A stretch of 64,000 nt of DNA from Isoetes taiwanensis (Eukaryota; Streptophyta; Lycopodiopsida; Isoetales; Isoetaceae). The DNA lies in NCBI GenBank assembly GCA_021234155.1, contig JAJEKV010000134.1, positions 1,363,328 to 1,427,327 of the forward strand, given 5' to 3'. The notes beneath the pieces were generated by a model. The model made no database searches and was not told the origin of the DNA. It saw nothing but the letters and a program-made list of their open reading frames with translations. Position 1 is the stretch's first letter. Every line of letters starts with the position of its first letter. Position numbers and translations under genes: made by a program. Below are positions 14,066-25,929 of this stretch, in pieces.

Positions 14066-15545
14066 TGTAATGCTCCCCGGATCTATACGATATTCCCATC
14101 ATATAAATACGGGAAATGACCCTTCCATGACAACTTTGTCACCAAGGGAAGGCCCTCTATCTGACTAGGACCGCTTGCGATGGCCAAGTGTCCGAGTGAA
14201 GGGCATGGAGGTCTCATATGTCCCATGCCTTCTATGGGATAGCCTATGCGGTGAAAGCGTATATACATGTTAGCACTAGCAATACACATAAATAATACGC
14301 CACCTCGAAGGGTGGCCCATCAATCATCAATATGAACAACAATATAATGCCAACATAACATATAAATGGCATCATAAATGAGGGTTCTACCTCGGCTCAG
14401 ACTCAAGGGGGTCGACTAACGGTCATGAAGGCCTCCGGATAACAACAGGCGAAATCTTGATAGTGGCGTTTGGCATAGAACAATGGCTATGTTGTCCACT
14501 ACATCCGCCTCTCCTATGCACACTTTACAAATAGGCTGAAACATGTTATGGCTTGACTTTAGCATTGCAGAGATGTAATCTCATGGAGTCGCCCTATGAG
14601 ACTACTTCAGGTTGCATCTCCCCAGTCCGATGAGGCAAGAAGGAGACAAATCCCGTCCCAGAGCACAATGGTTCTATGAGTGGCTAAAGGATCGTGGCAC
14701 CACTGGCGCCCACACATCTGTATCCAACTTACCCTCCAAAATCCATAGGTCGGCTCACACATATCGAGCCCAGGACATCCCACCGGATGGTGCCTGCGAT
14801 CTAGGGGGGTGTCAACCCATACCCGGCCCACACGGAGTGACCGACTATAAGCCTAGCACACTATAAGAGCCCTAGTAGCCACGCTCAGCAAGGCTTCACC
14901 TCCACTTCCGCGTTATGTCCGTTGTATGGTGCTCAATCTTGGCATATCATTCACAACCAAGTGGGTTCTTATGCACAACCCGCATTTATTGGGCTTTATG
15001 GGATGCTAGCTAGAAACATCCCTACCTCTACAATCTTTAGATCTCTACCCCCCTTATTCTTTCCCACAAGCACAAGAGGTGCAGAAAAAGAACTACCATA
15101 TATACATAATTCCATTCATAACCTCAACTTAAGTAACAAATAGAGATTGACCATATAAGTAATCACACAAGGGTTAGTTAGAAGCTCAAGCTATCTACAC
15201 ACTGACCAGTATCCTAGCTCAACCCATTGTCTCTTGGGGTTTCCATCTCTCTGATTGGAACAAGGTTGAACAAGCTGCTCCTCCTTCATCAAATCCCCCA
15301 AATCGATTTGGGGCAAAATTGGGATGGAGCCCAATTTGGTTAACCCTAGATTGACAAGTCCATTAGGGCCAATCAATTTGGCCCAAGTGGCACTGCTTCA
15401 TTAGCCTAATTAATAATAATTAACTATATAATTAGTTATTAATTAGCTAAGATGATAAAATTAGCTGAATTAATTATTGTAATTTTAGCATAGCTAACTT
15501 TAACCCTTTTGGTCTATTTTATGATGGCTATTTTATATGCACCTA
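14066..15545 (-). repeat. Minus-strand LTR (same family as gypsy A), with primer binding site
   Basis: The reverse complement matches 11275-12323 along most of its length, including 'aaaatagaccaaaagg' at the start and GAGCATTACA at the end. A primer binding site TGGTATGAGAGCC follows, so this is a 5' LTR whose element has been lost. Its upstream end interrupts the 3' LTR of gypsy B. Confidence 0.75.
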
Positions 15546-15734
15546 GAAATTGGTACGCGTATGATGAAGGTGGAAGATAATATTCTCAAGGAATATAGGT
15601 AATTCAGTTAGTAAAGATATGTAAGTGGCAACTAGAGAGTTGTAAGTTCGATGTTGACCCCGTGCAATTACCCTTTGTATCTGTGTGACGACCATATTTA
15701 TACATACGAGTACAATACTCGTATGGTCACCACA
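15546..15734 (-). repeat. 3' LTR of gypsy B, truncated
   Basis: Begins TGTGGTGACCATACGAG on the minus strand directly after the polypurine tract, and matches the 5' LTR through the phrase CCTATATTCCTTGAG. The rest is cut off by the inverted LTR ending at about 15545. Confidence 0.75.
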
Positions 15735-16869
15735 CCATCCCCCTCCGATGACAGAGATGAATCTGTGGAGGTGGAGCCAAAGCTAAAGTACTCGAACTTT
15801 GCTTATCTGGGCAATATCGATGAAACTCTGCAATTTTGTCAAGAGCCTTAGCCAGATTCTTTGCAGGTTCACATGTTTGGTACTTGGAGTATATCCTTCT
15901 CAATCGACCAATAAATATGACGCTGCAGGAACTTGAATTTTTAGAACTTCAAATTCCTCATGATCGTCAATTTCCACTGGTGGAGGCGGATTAGGAATTT
16001 GACCTGGAAAGAAATGAGCCGTGAACGGCTCCAATAGTGAAACATAGAATATTGGATGTAGCCGAGTAGCTGGAGGGAGCTCGAACTGGAATGCAACATC
16101 ACAGATTTGAGTCGTCATTCAGTGAGGATCAAGGTGATGATAGTGAAGCTTGTTGTAGAGGCGTGAAGTAGGAAGGTTTCTATGCAGAAGCCAGGCAAAA
16201 TTACCAATGTGAAATATTTGACGATATGAGTCCACATAATACGGATAGTGTCCTTGAACTCGGAAAAGATGGTGTTGAATATCTGATTGAAGAGCCTGGA
16301 GTTTGTCAAGTCCAAACTCAGCACTAGGATTGACAAAGTCCTGACATTAAGAGATCAAGTTGGCCCGAGCTTAAAAATAACGGAGTCTATTCCATAGAAG
16401 CATGCACTGAGTTATTATAAGAAAACTAAGCGAATGGAAGCCAATCAACCCAATCATTCTACTGGTGACTGATAAAGCAACTCAAATATTGTTCTAGAGT
16501 GCTCACTTGTCCATTACTTTCTGAATGATGACAAGAAATAACGAACGATCGATATGTAATAGTTCCAAATGATGCTTCCAAAAATCCGTGATAAACTGAG
16601 GTCCATAATAGTTCCAAAAGTTGCTTCCAAAAACTCGTGATAAATTGAGGTCCACGATCACTGACAATAGTGTTTGACAATCCATGAAGTCTGGCTATCT
16701 CATAAAAAAGAAGATCAGATATTCCCTCATTAGTGATGGTGACACTGGAAGGAATAAAATGAGTCATCTTAGAGAAGCGATCAACAACGACCATGATGGC
16801 ATCATGACCCCGAGAGAGGCAACTACAGAAAGAAATCCACAAAAATACCTTTTCAAAGTCCATCTGGAA

Positions 16870-17342
16870 CAATGTTGTTAAAAAGCGCGTTTTTTATTTT
16901 TAAAGTACCTCCGTACATTTTTTTTAGGACATATTTGCTACTGTTAAAATGCACATTTTCATTACAAGTTACAAGATGTAGCATGCCAACAGGTAAATCA
17001 GAAGCTTATGCTGCTATTAGAAGCTATTAAGTTCAAGTACAAAGATATCATAGCTGTTTTGCCTTGCAACTCTTAAGAAAGTTTAGAAAAGCATTATTAC
17101 AACGATTAAGAAATATAAGAATTTCATATACAAGGATAAATAAATTCAAGAATATCATATATATATGGATAAAAAAATCACAGTCTAAAGATTTTTAAGG
17201 ATTTTTAAAGATTTTCAAGATTTTTAACGTATTTTAAATAAAATATATTTTTAAATATTTTTTCCAAAAATTTTAAAAATCTTGAAAAAATATCAAAAAA
17301 CGTTTTTTAAGCATACGAATTTTGATGTACTTAACAACATTG
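16870..17342. mobile_element. hAT-like MITE in gypsy B integrase
   Basis: Perfect 12-bp terminal inverted repeats CAATGTTGTTAA...TTAACAACATTG bound AT-rich sequence without coding capacity. The 8 bp ATCTGGAA flanks both sides (16862-16869 and 17343-17350). An 8-bp duplication with CA...TG ends is typical of hAT-superfamily derivatives. Removing the element and one flank rejoins the integrase sequence. Confidence 0.85.
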
Positions 17343-18230
17343 ATCTGGAACAGGCAACGTTTGGAAAAGACCATGAGAAAGATATTTCGGAACTTTTCTC
17401 AATAACAGGTTTCACAAGATCAAATAAAAGCTTTGACAGAGCGGCAAAACCCAAGCCACCAATACTCTCGACTAATGAGTTCAAGGGTCTGGGCTATTTC
17501 AAAATGTCCGGCCAGAGACGAGTCATGGCAAGCCTGGAGAACTCGAAGCCTAGAAGCACCATCTAGAACATACAGAAGTTCATCATGAAACTGAAGTCCA
17601 TCTCAAACCACAAAATGATCGTAGTCCAACCGCATTTGCCGAGAAGATGATTCTGAGCTAGGATGTGAAAATACATCTTGGGCAAAGAGATTAGAGAGGA
17701 GAGATGCCCGAACAGACTCCAACAAGGATGTATTTCGAGGTCTCTCGAACAAAGTAGTGACCATAAACTGGAAGCGATCGGGGCCTAAATAACATGTGCT
17801 TGCTGATCAAATGAGGGATCATCTGGTTTGGGTTCAAGATAAGAGTATCGAGACAAGGTATTGGGCTTCCTTTAGAGGGATCTAGGATGATACTTGATCA
17901 CAAAATGAATGCAAGGTAATACATGAATATATTATCGGGCCTGCTATAGTTGAACACTCAAACAGGCTAAAAATATTCTAAATTTTGATGATCAGTGTAG
18001 ATTGTGACCTTATGAGAAGACCCTTCCAGAAAATGTCTCAACGCCTTGAAAGAATAAACTATCGCCAAAAGCTCCATGTTATAAATGGGGTAATTGATTT
18101 CTGTAGCCTGGAACTTCAAAAGTAGTAGATGATTGGATGTGGTTCATAGTTATTCCTCTCTTATGACAAGATACTGCTAAGAGCAAAATCAGAAGCATCT
18201 GCCTTGACAAGATATGGGCACGAAGGATCC

Positions 18231-19011
18231 AGGTAAAAAATTAAGCATATTATATATTTTCCCACAAAAAATGGTTTGGCTATTTTTCAAAATTTTACAG
18301 TACTTTATGATATATATATTTGACTAAAGTTATTATTATCATTACATCTATATTGGAGTTGCCTATTTTTTCTAACTAGAAAATGCAAAGATATAAAATC
18401 TATAGCTCAAGACATATTGTACTACAATTACAAATAATAATCAACAATCAAGGAACATATGGTAATATTCAAATAAATTTAACCGAAGCTCACAACATAG
18501 CTTATAACATCTATAGTTTGAACTACATTCATTGCAATGACACCCTTCTAGATATGATGATCAAATTGCACTTATCTCTAACCCTTGAAGGAAGATGTTA
18601 TGCAACCAACTCAGGCATCTAGATGGATATTAACCATCTCTTACAATTTTTTTTTTTTTTTTATGATGAATATGTTGTATATGTAAAAGAAATTCATAGT
18701 TTGAAAAACTCCTATCACTGATGGATGATGGTAGGTGGTGATGCATAAAAAACTTTACTGAGAACTCATTTTTGTTTGGCTATTAATGGTTAATATATAA
18801 ATATTGTAATATAAAGAAACGCTAATCCCTTTTCCTTCAAGGGAAAGGGGAAAAACAGTTTGGCTAACCCTAAAAATAATAATGGAGTAATTGTTTTAAC
18901 TATGGCTGATATTTTTTTTTTAAAAGAGGTCTCTCTTCATAAAATCGCCACAATAATTGCCTACACCCTCTTAAAAATTGCCATTTGGCTATTAATAGCT
19001 CCTAATTTTTT
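18231..19011. mobile_element. Second non-coding insertion in gypsy B (MULE-like MITE?)
   Basis: Comparison with gypsy C shows that RNase H sequence is interrupted here. The flanks share 'cacgaaggat' (near 18220) and 'cacggaaggat' (near 19014), a likely decayed target duplication of about 10 bp. The ends are weakly inverted (ggtaaaaaatta versus ggaaaaaattag read inward). The interior is AT-rich with no protein. Borders are approximate. Confidence 0.55.
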
Positions 19012-19929
19012 CCACGGAAGGATTTGCATGGGTAAAAAATGGTGCCGTGGTAAAACCATACTTCAAGATAAAGAAAGCAATTTCTGCTTCCACACTCCAT
19101 TTAATTGGCATATCCTTTGCTGTCAGGCATTTTATCAAAGGAAGACATTCTCCGAATAATCCCGAACAAAATGCCGATAGAAGTTGGTAAATCCAAAAAA
19201 ACACTGAATATCTTGGATAGAAGAAGGTGCTTTCCACTCCAAAAAAGTGGTGACTTTTGTAGGATTTATAAAGACTCCATTGGGAGTGATACAATAACCA
19301 AGAAACTCCACAATATTCTGATCGAATGGACACTTCTCCAGTTTAACATATAATGTATGTTCAGAATGGAGGACCTATCGAGCACGCTTCTCATGTTCTT
19401 CAATGGTCTTTGAATAAGTAAAAATATTGTTCAGATAGATGATAGCAAAAATGTCCAGGAACTTTCGGAAGATATCATTGGCCATATGCGGGAACATGGT
19501 TAGAGCATTAGTGATTCCAAACGACATGACTGTGTACTCAAAATGCTCATATATGTACGAAACATTCTTCCATTCATAATCTAGATAAGATTGTAGACAC
19601 CACATAGATCAATCTTCATAAAATAGTGCGCACACTGGAGCCGCTAAAAACTCTGGGATCAGAGAATGTGGGTACGTATTCGGCACTGTAATTTTACTAA
19701 GGCCATGACAATTAATGACCAGACACAGAGAATCATCCTTCTTTTCAACAAGGAATATCGGTGCTTCCACTAGGGATTAAGAATGTTGAATAAAGCCAAT
19801 AGCTAGGTTGTCCTCTATATGATCCCGCAAAACCTTCAACTCAGCATGAGATAAACCATAAGAGGACCATATGATGGCGTCATCTCGAGTTGCAGATTGA
19901 TGAGACACGAACCCCCTTGTAAGCCAGTC

Positions 19930-20802
19930 TGGCCCCTTCATCCACAACCAGGTGTGGCTCTTGTACACAGGCCGAATCTATAGTGTGCTAGAGAGGCTAA
20001 CCTAGGAGCATCTACTACCAAGCTTTAGGTCTCTACCCCCCTTCCCAATACAAGGAGTTCATAGAGATACTTCATCCATATACATCACAGAAGAACTAAA
20101 GAACTATATCTAATCTATATCATAGAGTTAGGTTCTTTAGTTAGAGGCTGGTATCTAGAGATCTAGAAGGCTGCTATGGGCAATTTAATAGGCTAAACCT
20201 ACTGATTCTATGACTGAAATAGGGTTTAGACTATTTAATTGGCCAAATACCTGATCCTTGGGTGGCTCCTCCTGACCTGAGTTCGACCATCCTGCCGAAA
20301 CGCTCGAATCAAGGGAAACTAATGGTGCAATTCTCTCAGGCAGAGTCTGGGAGGCGGTTTTGGCTCTTAAGGCAGCCAAAACAGAGCTCTAAAACCCTAG
20401 AAACGAAAAATGGGCAAGTTAGGGTTTCCCTTCCTAAATAGATTGGCTAGGGTTTCCAATTATCCCCTTTAGGCATGTGGGATAATTGGGAATGGGCCCA
20501 CTTGCCTTTAATGGCTAGGTGGCAAAATGTGCCCACATGGAAATGTGTGCCCACATTAATGTGTACATTGATAAATGTGCACATTAATTGCACACTTGGG
20601 TATGGCCCACTTGGCATAAAGTGTCCACATGGAAATGTGTGCCCACATTAATGTGTGCATTGGTAAATGTACACATTAATAAATGCACATATTCCTTGCA
20701 AGTTGCCCCCTAGGGCTACCCACCTGGCTACACGTTAGCGTACACGTCAGTCGGGGTGGCGTGTACGTGTGACGAGGCAGTATACTGTGCTGGAACGTCA
20801 CA
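19930..20802 (-). repeat. Gypsy A-family LTR fragment inserted in gypsy B
   Basis: The minus strand begins TGTGACGTTCC at 20802 and follows the LTR at 57470, including a phrase with 'ttgggaagggggg' and 'agagacct' matching near 58160. It breaks off near 19930, before the LTR end. The gypsy B coding sequence resumes on both sides ('aaagtcaaggcc' at 20803-20830). Internal imperfect repeats lie at 20530-20700. Confidence 0.75.
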
Positions 20803-22097
20803 ATGGCCTTGACTTTATTGAAAATATCAAAAAATTGCCAGCCTCTAATCTGGGAGCAATGGAGCAGATTTTGCTGCGGCAGAGTGACTCACCGGATGAA
20901 CTTGAATTGCAAATATTGAACTGGGATCTTGCTTTTCAGATTTAATAAACTCATGAAGAGAAATCTTCGAGATGCAGAACTGATGGCATGATTATGAAAA
21001 AGTCTCCACAGAAACATGATCCTGGACGGGAGTAGGAGCAGAAACTGGAACTAGAGCAGGAACAAGAAGAGGAGTAGGAGCAAGAACTGGAATGTCATTC
21101 GAAATATGATCAGAAGGGCTATGAACTGAGCAGAGACAGGAACATGATTAGTAGAACACGGGGCCCAAATGGAAACTAGAACATGAATAGGAGCGACATC
21201 AGGAGCCCACGATACCCTTGACTGGAGTAGGTACTGCTGATGAACTGAAACTAGGTATACAAGCATAAAAAAGGAATGATATATAGTGCAAATCTCTAAG
21301 ACTACTAACGCACGTGGGTTAGTGATGAGATTGAAGGAAATGCTACAAGAATGTCCCTTGAACAAAACCCAAAGAGGTGCAGTACATTCTGTGACTACAC
21401 CCGAGGAGATCTCACGTCCATCACACTAACCTGATCTTGCTTCCAGGAATGGCGTGCTTTGTAGTGAATACATTATCCATAAAGTAAGCAGTTGCACTGC
21501 TATCAAGTTGCGCCAACGCATCTAACCTCCCAACCTCTGACTCCAATGATATAAAGATAAAAATTCTTTACTGACCTTACTAGAACCTTGCCTAAGATTA
21601 ATGAGTTTTGTAAAAATTGTGCGCTATTAATCTGTATCTCTGAAATATACCTCAAGCTCTGGAATCAAAGCCACAAAGTACTGCAACTTTACTCCACCAA
21701 ATGACCAAACTAAATGAGAGTTGGTCCTGTAAGAAGAGGACCAAGCAATCCAACTTGTTTCTGATCCATAGGATACCTATGAGAATAGAGCTGAATCACA
21801 AGCCAAATTTGATTCAAAACCCGTGAAGCTTGGATCGAGTGCCATCGGGATTCTCTGGCAAACTAATATTAGGCTCTGATGGCCTCAATCCAGAGTTAGA
21901 GGCTAATTCATGAAAAACTACCCTTTCCCTGAGCTTTTTATTATCCAATTGGTACTGCTGACACATTTGCACAAGCTATTGGGCTTGTTGTACTAACAAG
22001 GATGAAATCTCCTCCGTAGGGACAAAAATACTAAATATGGACAAAAAATTCTGTAGACTTATAGCAGACAAAAACCTGTAAGGGATTCCATCCAAAC
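20803..22097 (-). pseudogene. Gypsy B gag/protease remnant
   Basis: The frame at 21051-21365 contains [19 protein letters not shown], aligning with the protease-to-RT linker of gypsy C near 40240-40310. The low-complexity stretch after it also corresponds. The zone upstream to 22097 should be gag, but no zinc knuckle is visible. Confidence 0.65.
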
Positions 22098-22315
22098 TAT
22101 CATGAATCTACACAAAAACAAGGAAATGCGGGAGAAATATGTGAGAAATACACAAAGAATATGCTAGAATACTGGAAATAGCAGAACAAAATACAAGGGC
22201 TTGAGCTAGAGACTCAAGACTAGCATTGAACCAGAATGCTTTGACAAGAATGAGGCTCCTCTATATATACCTAGACCAATAGTCAAAATTGCACCACTCT
22301 AATGAATGAGATCGT

Positions 22316-22649
22316 TGTTATGCACTAGCACCTCTAGTGATAACCAACATACCAAAAGGGCGGATCCTTCAAGGAAATCATTATCTAATGGGCCCCAACC
22401 TTTCGAGGCTTTATCCCATACCCCACAGACTATATCAATTCCTCCTCTTTCGCAAGATGCTTGCCCTCAAGCATGTGGAACACACCAATGTTGCCACGAG
22501 GAATTGAACGTTGGCTCTGATATCAAATGTTATACACTAGCACCTCTAGTGATAACCAACACACCAAAAGGGCAGATCCTTCAAGGAAATCATCATCAAA
22601 TGGGCCCCAAGCTTTCCAAACATTATCCCATACCCCACAAACCATATCA
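22316..22649 (-). mobile_element. TRIM 1: complete terminal-repeat retrotransposon in miniature
   Basis: Two 122-bp LTRs (22316-22437 and 22528-22649) flank a 90-bp internal region. On the minus strand the LTRs run TGATAT...ATAACA. The primer binding site TGATATCAGAGCC follows the 5' LTR, and the purine tract GAAAGAGGAGGAAT precedes the 3' LTR. Flanking 5-mers are ATCGT and ATCAT, a target duplication with one change. Gypsy C shows the uninterrupted site. No coding capacity. Confidence 0.92.
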
Positions 22650-22681
22650 ATCATGCCAAGTGTTGCACATGCATATCTAGG

Positions 22682-22699
22682 TTCTGGAATATTCCAGAA
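22682..22699. promoter_or_regulatory. HSF-type GAA/TTC block in gypsy B LTR
   Basis: TTC, GAA, TTC and GAA start at 22682, 22687, 22692 and 22697. On the minus strand the TATA-like GTATATATAG (plus 22261-22270) lies about 75 bp downstream once the TRIM is subtracted. This matches the arrangement in gypsy C. Confidence 0.6.
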
Positions 22700-22891
22700 C
22701 CCCCTAAAAACTGCTATATATATGAGCAAGATGCAAGGTAATATCCTCAAGGAATATAGGTAGTCCAATTGGCGAAGGTATGTGACTTGCAGCTAGCGAG
22801 TTGCAAGTTTGAACTCGGAGCCTCGTGCAACCACTTGTTTGTATCCATGTGACAATTATCTTTGTACATAAAAATAGTATGATTGTCACCA

Positions 22892-24180
22892 GGTACTGTG
22901 GTGAAGCAAGACCTCGACTTCTTCTTGTATGATGAGGTATTTTTATGGGAGCAATTTTAGCACCCTTGCGTTTTGTCCAAGCCCTTTGTCGAGGGCTTAT
23001 CACTAGGGTCTTTCCTCGAAAATCCAAAAGGTCAAGGTTATTTCTCGATGATAAGCATTTGGCAATTAGACTTGCCACATAGAAACTTTATGTTTGGGGT
23101 CCATGTTGATATAACTGAATATTCTTTGCCTTTTATTTTTTATTTTTCTAGGTAGCTTGCAAATGTACAGCTACCCACTCTAAACCATTATAAAAAAACT
23201 GTTGAGATGGAGGAAAAGCCTACATATGTGATGATATTGTATTTGCGAAACATGAGAATGTGATGCTAGGAACAATCTTACACAAACATTTTACCCTTAT
23301 TCTTACAAGAAATTTATCACGTCAGCCAAGGTCTCTGCAAACATTTCTTTGGTTCAGATAATATCTATAGAAAGGATGCGGAAGACACTCAGTATATGAA
23401 ACATCCAAAGTTAAGAATTTTGTGGAATTGAACCTGAAAGTCACTCTACATTGTGATTTTGGTCATTGATTCTGTAATACCTAATACAACAACGTATAAC
23501 ATCAGATGTGGTTTGGAGCTTATGATTGCAACAAATTAACAAAGTCTAAAACGATTCCATAGAGAAAACGTAGCAATAAAGTCTGATGACAATTATTGCG
23601 CATGCAATAAAAGTCCAAATACATTATGCTATAGTAACACAAAGATTAATATTAGACTGCCACATGAAGTTTTATTTGTAAGACATTTTGGTACATTCAG
23701 AATAATTTCTCTATGAGGAACTGTTTAAATTACAAAGACTTCTCTCTGTAAGATATCACATTGTTCAATTTCATCATATCCACAACCTTCCTTTAAATTT
23801 TGAATACTTCATCATATCGACAATCTTCCTAATAAAACGTTTCATTTATTCCTAATATCCGATTTCACATCTTGAAACCCAAATATTATGAAGTCCAAAT
23901 GGTCCACACTATTTAGTACCCACCTTAAAACGATTAGTATTTTTTTGAAGCGAATCGAATTGGATCAGATCAGATCGGATCGAATCGAATCGAAATCGGA
24001 TCGGATCGGATCGGATCGGATCGGATCGGATCGGATCGGATCGGATCGGATCGGATCGGATCGGATCGGATCGGATCTGGATTTGGATTTATCATCCAGG
24101 GAGACAATAAAGTCTATGGGACTCAGTACAAGAAAGAGAACATAACAAGCTCATTATTGCTTTGTTTGCATCACCTCTAC
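22892..24180. other. Unassigned sequence with a GGATC microsatellite
   Basis: No protein is recognised. A nearly pure (GGATC)n array occupies 23994-24077, preceded by degenerate copies from about 23951. Confidence 0.7.
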
Positions 24181-24860
24181 TTTTTTACTCTGGTAAGTGA
24201 AGCGAGACTATCTATATTGTCTAGAAGATGATATGAGGAGTAACTTGGTCTTTTCCAAATTTACCCGCATTTCAGCGTCCTGACAGAAAGTGCTCAGTGC
24301 ATCTAGGTGCTGCTGCATACTTGCTGGGATGCAGGTCCATTAACCACTGTCTCATGATATAATCGGCGAGAAAAGCTCCTCCCTCTCCATGCAAGGCAAG
24401 TTATTCCTCTAGTTGATCAATACACAGTCCAAATAGCATGGGGGATGGTGGATATCCTTGGCACACTCCCACACTATTATCGATAAGGTGAAATTCATGT
24501 TATGTATGTCTAGAAGTGAGACTCAAAACCACGTGGAAGATAGAATAGATAGATGCATAAGCTAAGAAAATTTTCCAAAGTCCCACTCAGCGCAACATAT
24601 AGGATTTGATATAGAGGCTTATCTTGGGGTTTTTTCTGTGCCTATTGCGCAAGCAAAACCGTCAAGATGAAAGGAAGAAATGAGAGATAAGCTTTATGGA
24701 GAACTCATTAGGACCTTCGCCCCTATTCATTCTAAAACCATCCGCTGCCAGATCCAGCTTCAACGTTACAAAAGACTAACGATCTTGCATTCATTCAAGG
24801 AAATTGGGAGTGGCTCTGCATCTAGATTTGTAAGAGCCTTGTAGCTCAAACTTAAGGTGG
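24180..24860 (-). mobile_element. LINE reverse-transcriptase fragment
   Basis: Minus-strand frames give GVCQGYPPSPMLFGLCIDQL (about 24410-24480), the non-LTR RT block usually written GxxQGxPLSPxLF. In another frame, QQHLDALSTFCQDAEM and VNLEKTKLL follow (24240-24320). The YADD block between them is missing. 5'-truncated, frameshifted relic. Confidence 0.75.
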
Positions 24861-24869
24861 AAATATGCC

Positions 24870-25090
24870 CAAGGACGACATAGCTATAACTTGTTTCTTC
24901 TTGAAACGTTTTGGCATTGAGCTTTTATGTTTATTGTTCAAGTTCCATAAAAAATGCAAAACAACTCTATAAATCTGCATGGAGTAGACTCAAAGATGAC
25001 ATAACCATACCGTGTTTTCTCTTGAAACGTTTTGACATAGTGCTTTTATGCCCATAGTTCAAGCTCAAAAAGAAATGTGAAATATTCATA
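24870..25090. repeat. Imperfect duplication of about 115 bp
   Basis: 'cttgaaacgttttg(g/a)cat' followed by 'gcttttatg' and 'gttcaag' occurs twice, near 24895-24950 and 25018-25070. No coding function. Confidence 0.6.
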
Positions 25091-25925
25091 CCATAATCTT
25101 ATATGAGTGCAGTTTGAAGCTTAAAATCATGTGTGTTGAATATACAAAAACTGTTACAGGAAAACCAACTATAATCAAGTTTCATAGAAAGAATTTGGTT
25201 CTTAAATGCTTAAAGCATTAAGGGCAAGGAAAGATTGTTTAACCTAAGAAAGTGCAAAGATTATTTACAAATGGTCATGAATGGTTTATGCTTGTAAATA
25301 TTTATATTAAACTATGGTTGTGAACATATAATAGTTAAATAATGCATTGGTGATTATATTTGGTATTGGATAGCAAACTTGAAAAAATAAAATGTACTCC
25401 GTGTTCATCAACTATACTGTGCAATTAATGAGACCTACAAATTGTTGAAATGGGAATTACAAATGCATATGAACCACTCTCTACAACGGGCAAACGCATT
25501 CCACCCAACGTTTGTGCAAAGGTGTTTATTCCACTCACAAACAATGTTGTTTGAATCACTTGTGCTCTCTATATTTGCCATAATATAAGCTAATCCTTCA
25601 ACCTTTGCCCACATATCCAGTTCAAGAAATTAAGATTTACATCATTGCCTCCCATCTTCAGAACAAGGAGGGTATGAATTACGAAATTTGTGCCCAATGT
25701 TGTGATGTAATGCTGGAAATCCAAGAATGTCTTCACTTCCAAGAAATCTTCAAAAACAAAAGAAAACATACAGACCTCATGATGGACTGTCTAGTGCAGT
25801 ATTCGATTTATTGGAGCTGCTCTTGTATAACATGTTGATGATCAGGTTTGGCGAGGGAGTCCAGAGTTCCCAATGCCACAACCATTTTGATTTTAACAAG
25901 AAACTAGTTCCAACGTGAGGCCATC
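25090..25925. other. Unassigned sequence
   Basis: The only sizeable frame (25605-25838, plus, 77 residues, Cys-rich) matches nothing I recognise and lacks supporting context. Confidence 0.4.
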
Positions 25926-25929
25926 ACAA

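Larger units (their letters stand above)
15900..19930 (-). pseudogene. Gypsy B pol remnant (RT, RNase H, integrase)
   Basis: From 5' to 3' on the minus strand: RT N-terminus near 19780-19900 (LRDHIEDNLAIGFIQHS); RT core 19375-19605 (SFGITNA, then IIYLNNIF, where the catalytic YLDD has become YLNN); RNase H 17900-19160; integrase zinc region near 17340-17640; integrase core 16459-16872 (VVDRFSKMTHFIPSS, SDRGPQFITSFW); C-terminus 15900-16118 (ATRLHPIFYVSLLEPF). A segment of about 60 bp is duplicated inside the integrase core (near 16570-16660). Stops and insertions make it non-functional. Confidence 0.85.
15546..22891 (-). mobile_element. Ty3/gypsy element B (minus), nested and decayed
   Basis: The LTR at 22098-22891 and a partial LTR at 15546-15734 bound a broken gag-pol. 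The element is closely related to gypsy C at 38.4 kb: the same protease-linker phrase [10 protein letters not shown] near 21340, the same IN C-terminus with PPPPVEIDDHEEFEV near 15960. Four later insertions split it: two inverted-repeat elements (16870-17342 and about 18231-19011), an LTR fragment (19930-20802) and a TRIM (22316-22649). The polypurine tract GGAGGGGGATGG (minus, plus 15735-15746) adjoins the 3' LTR. Confidence 0.85.
22098..22891 (-). repeat. 5' LTR of gypsy B
   Basis: On the minus strand it runs from TGGTGACAATCATAC at 22891 to CATGATA at 22098 and parallels the LTRs of gypsy C, including TTCTTGTCAAA and the GAA/TTC block. A TRIM interrupts it (22316-22649). Without it the LTR is about 455 bp. 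Confidence 0.8.

Noticed and set aside
23994-24077. Regulatory array or CRISPR-like repeat
   Set aside because: A pure pentamer microsatellite without spacers.
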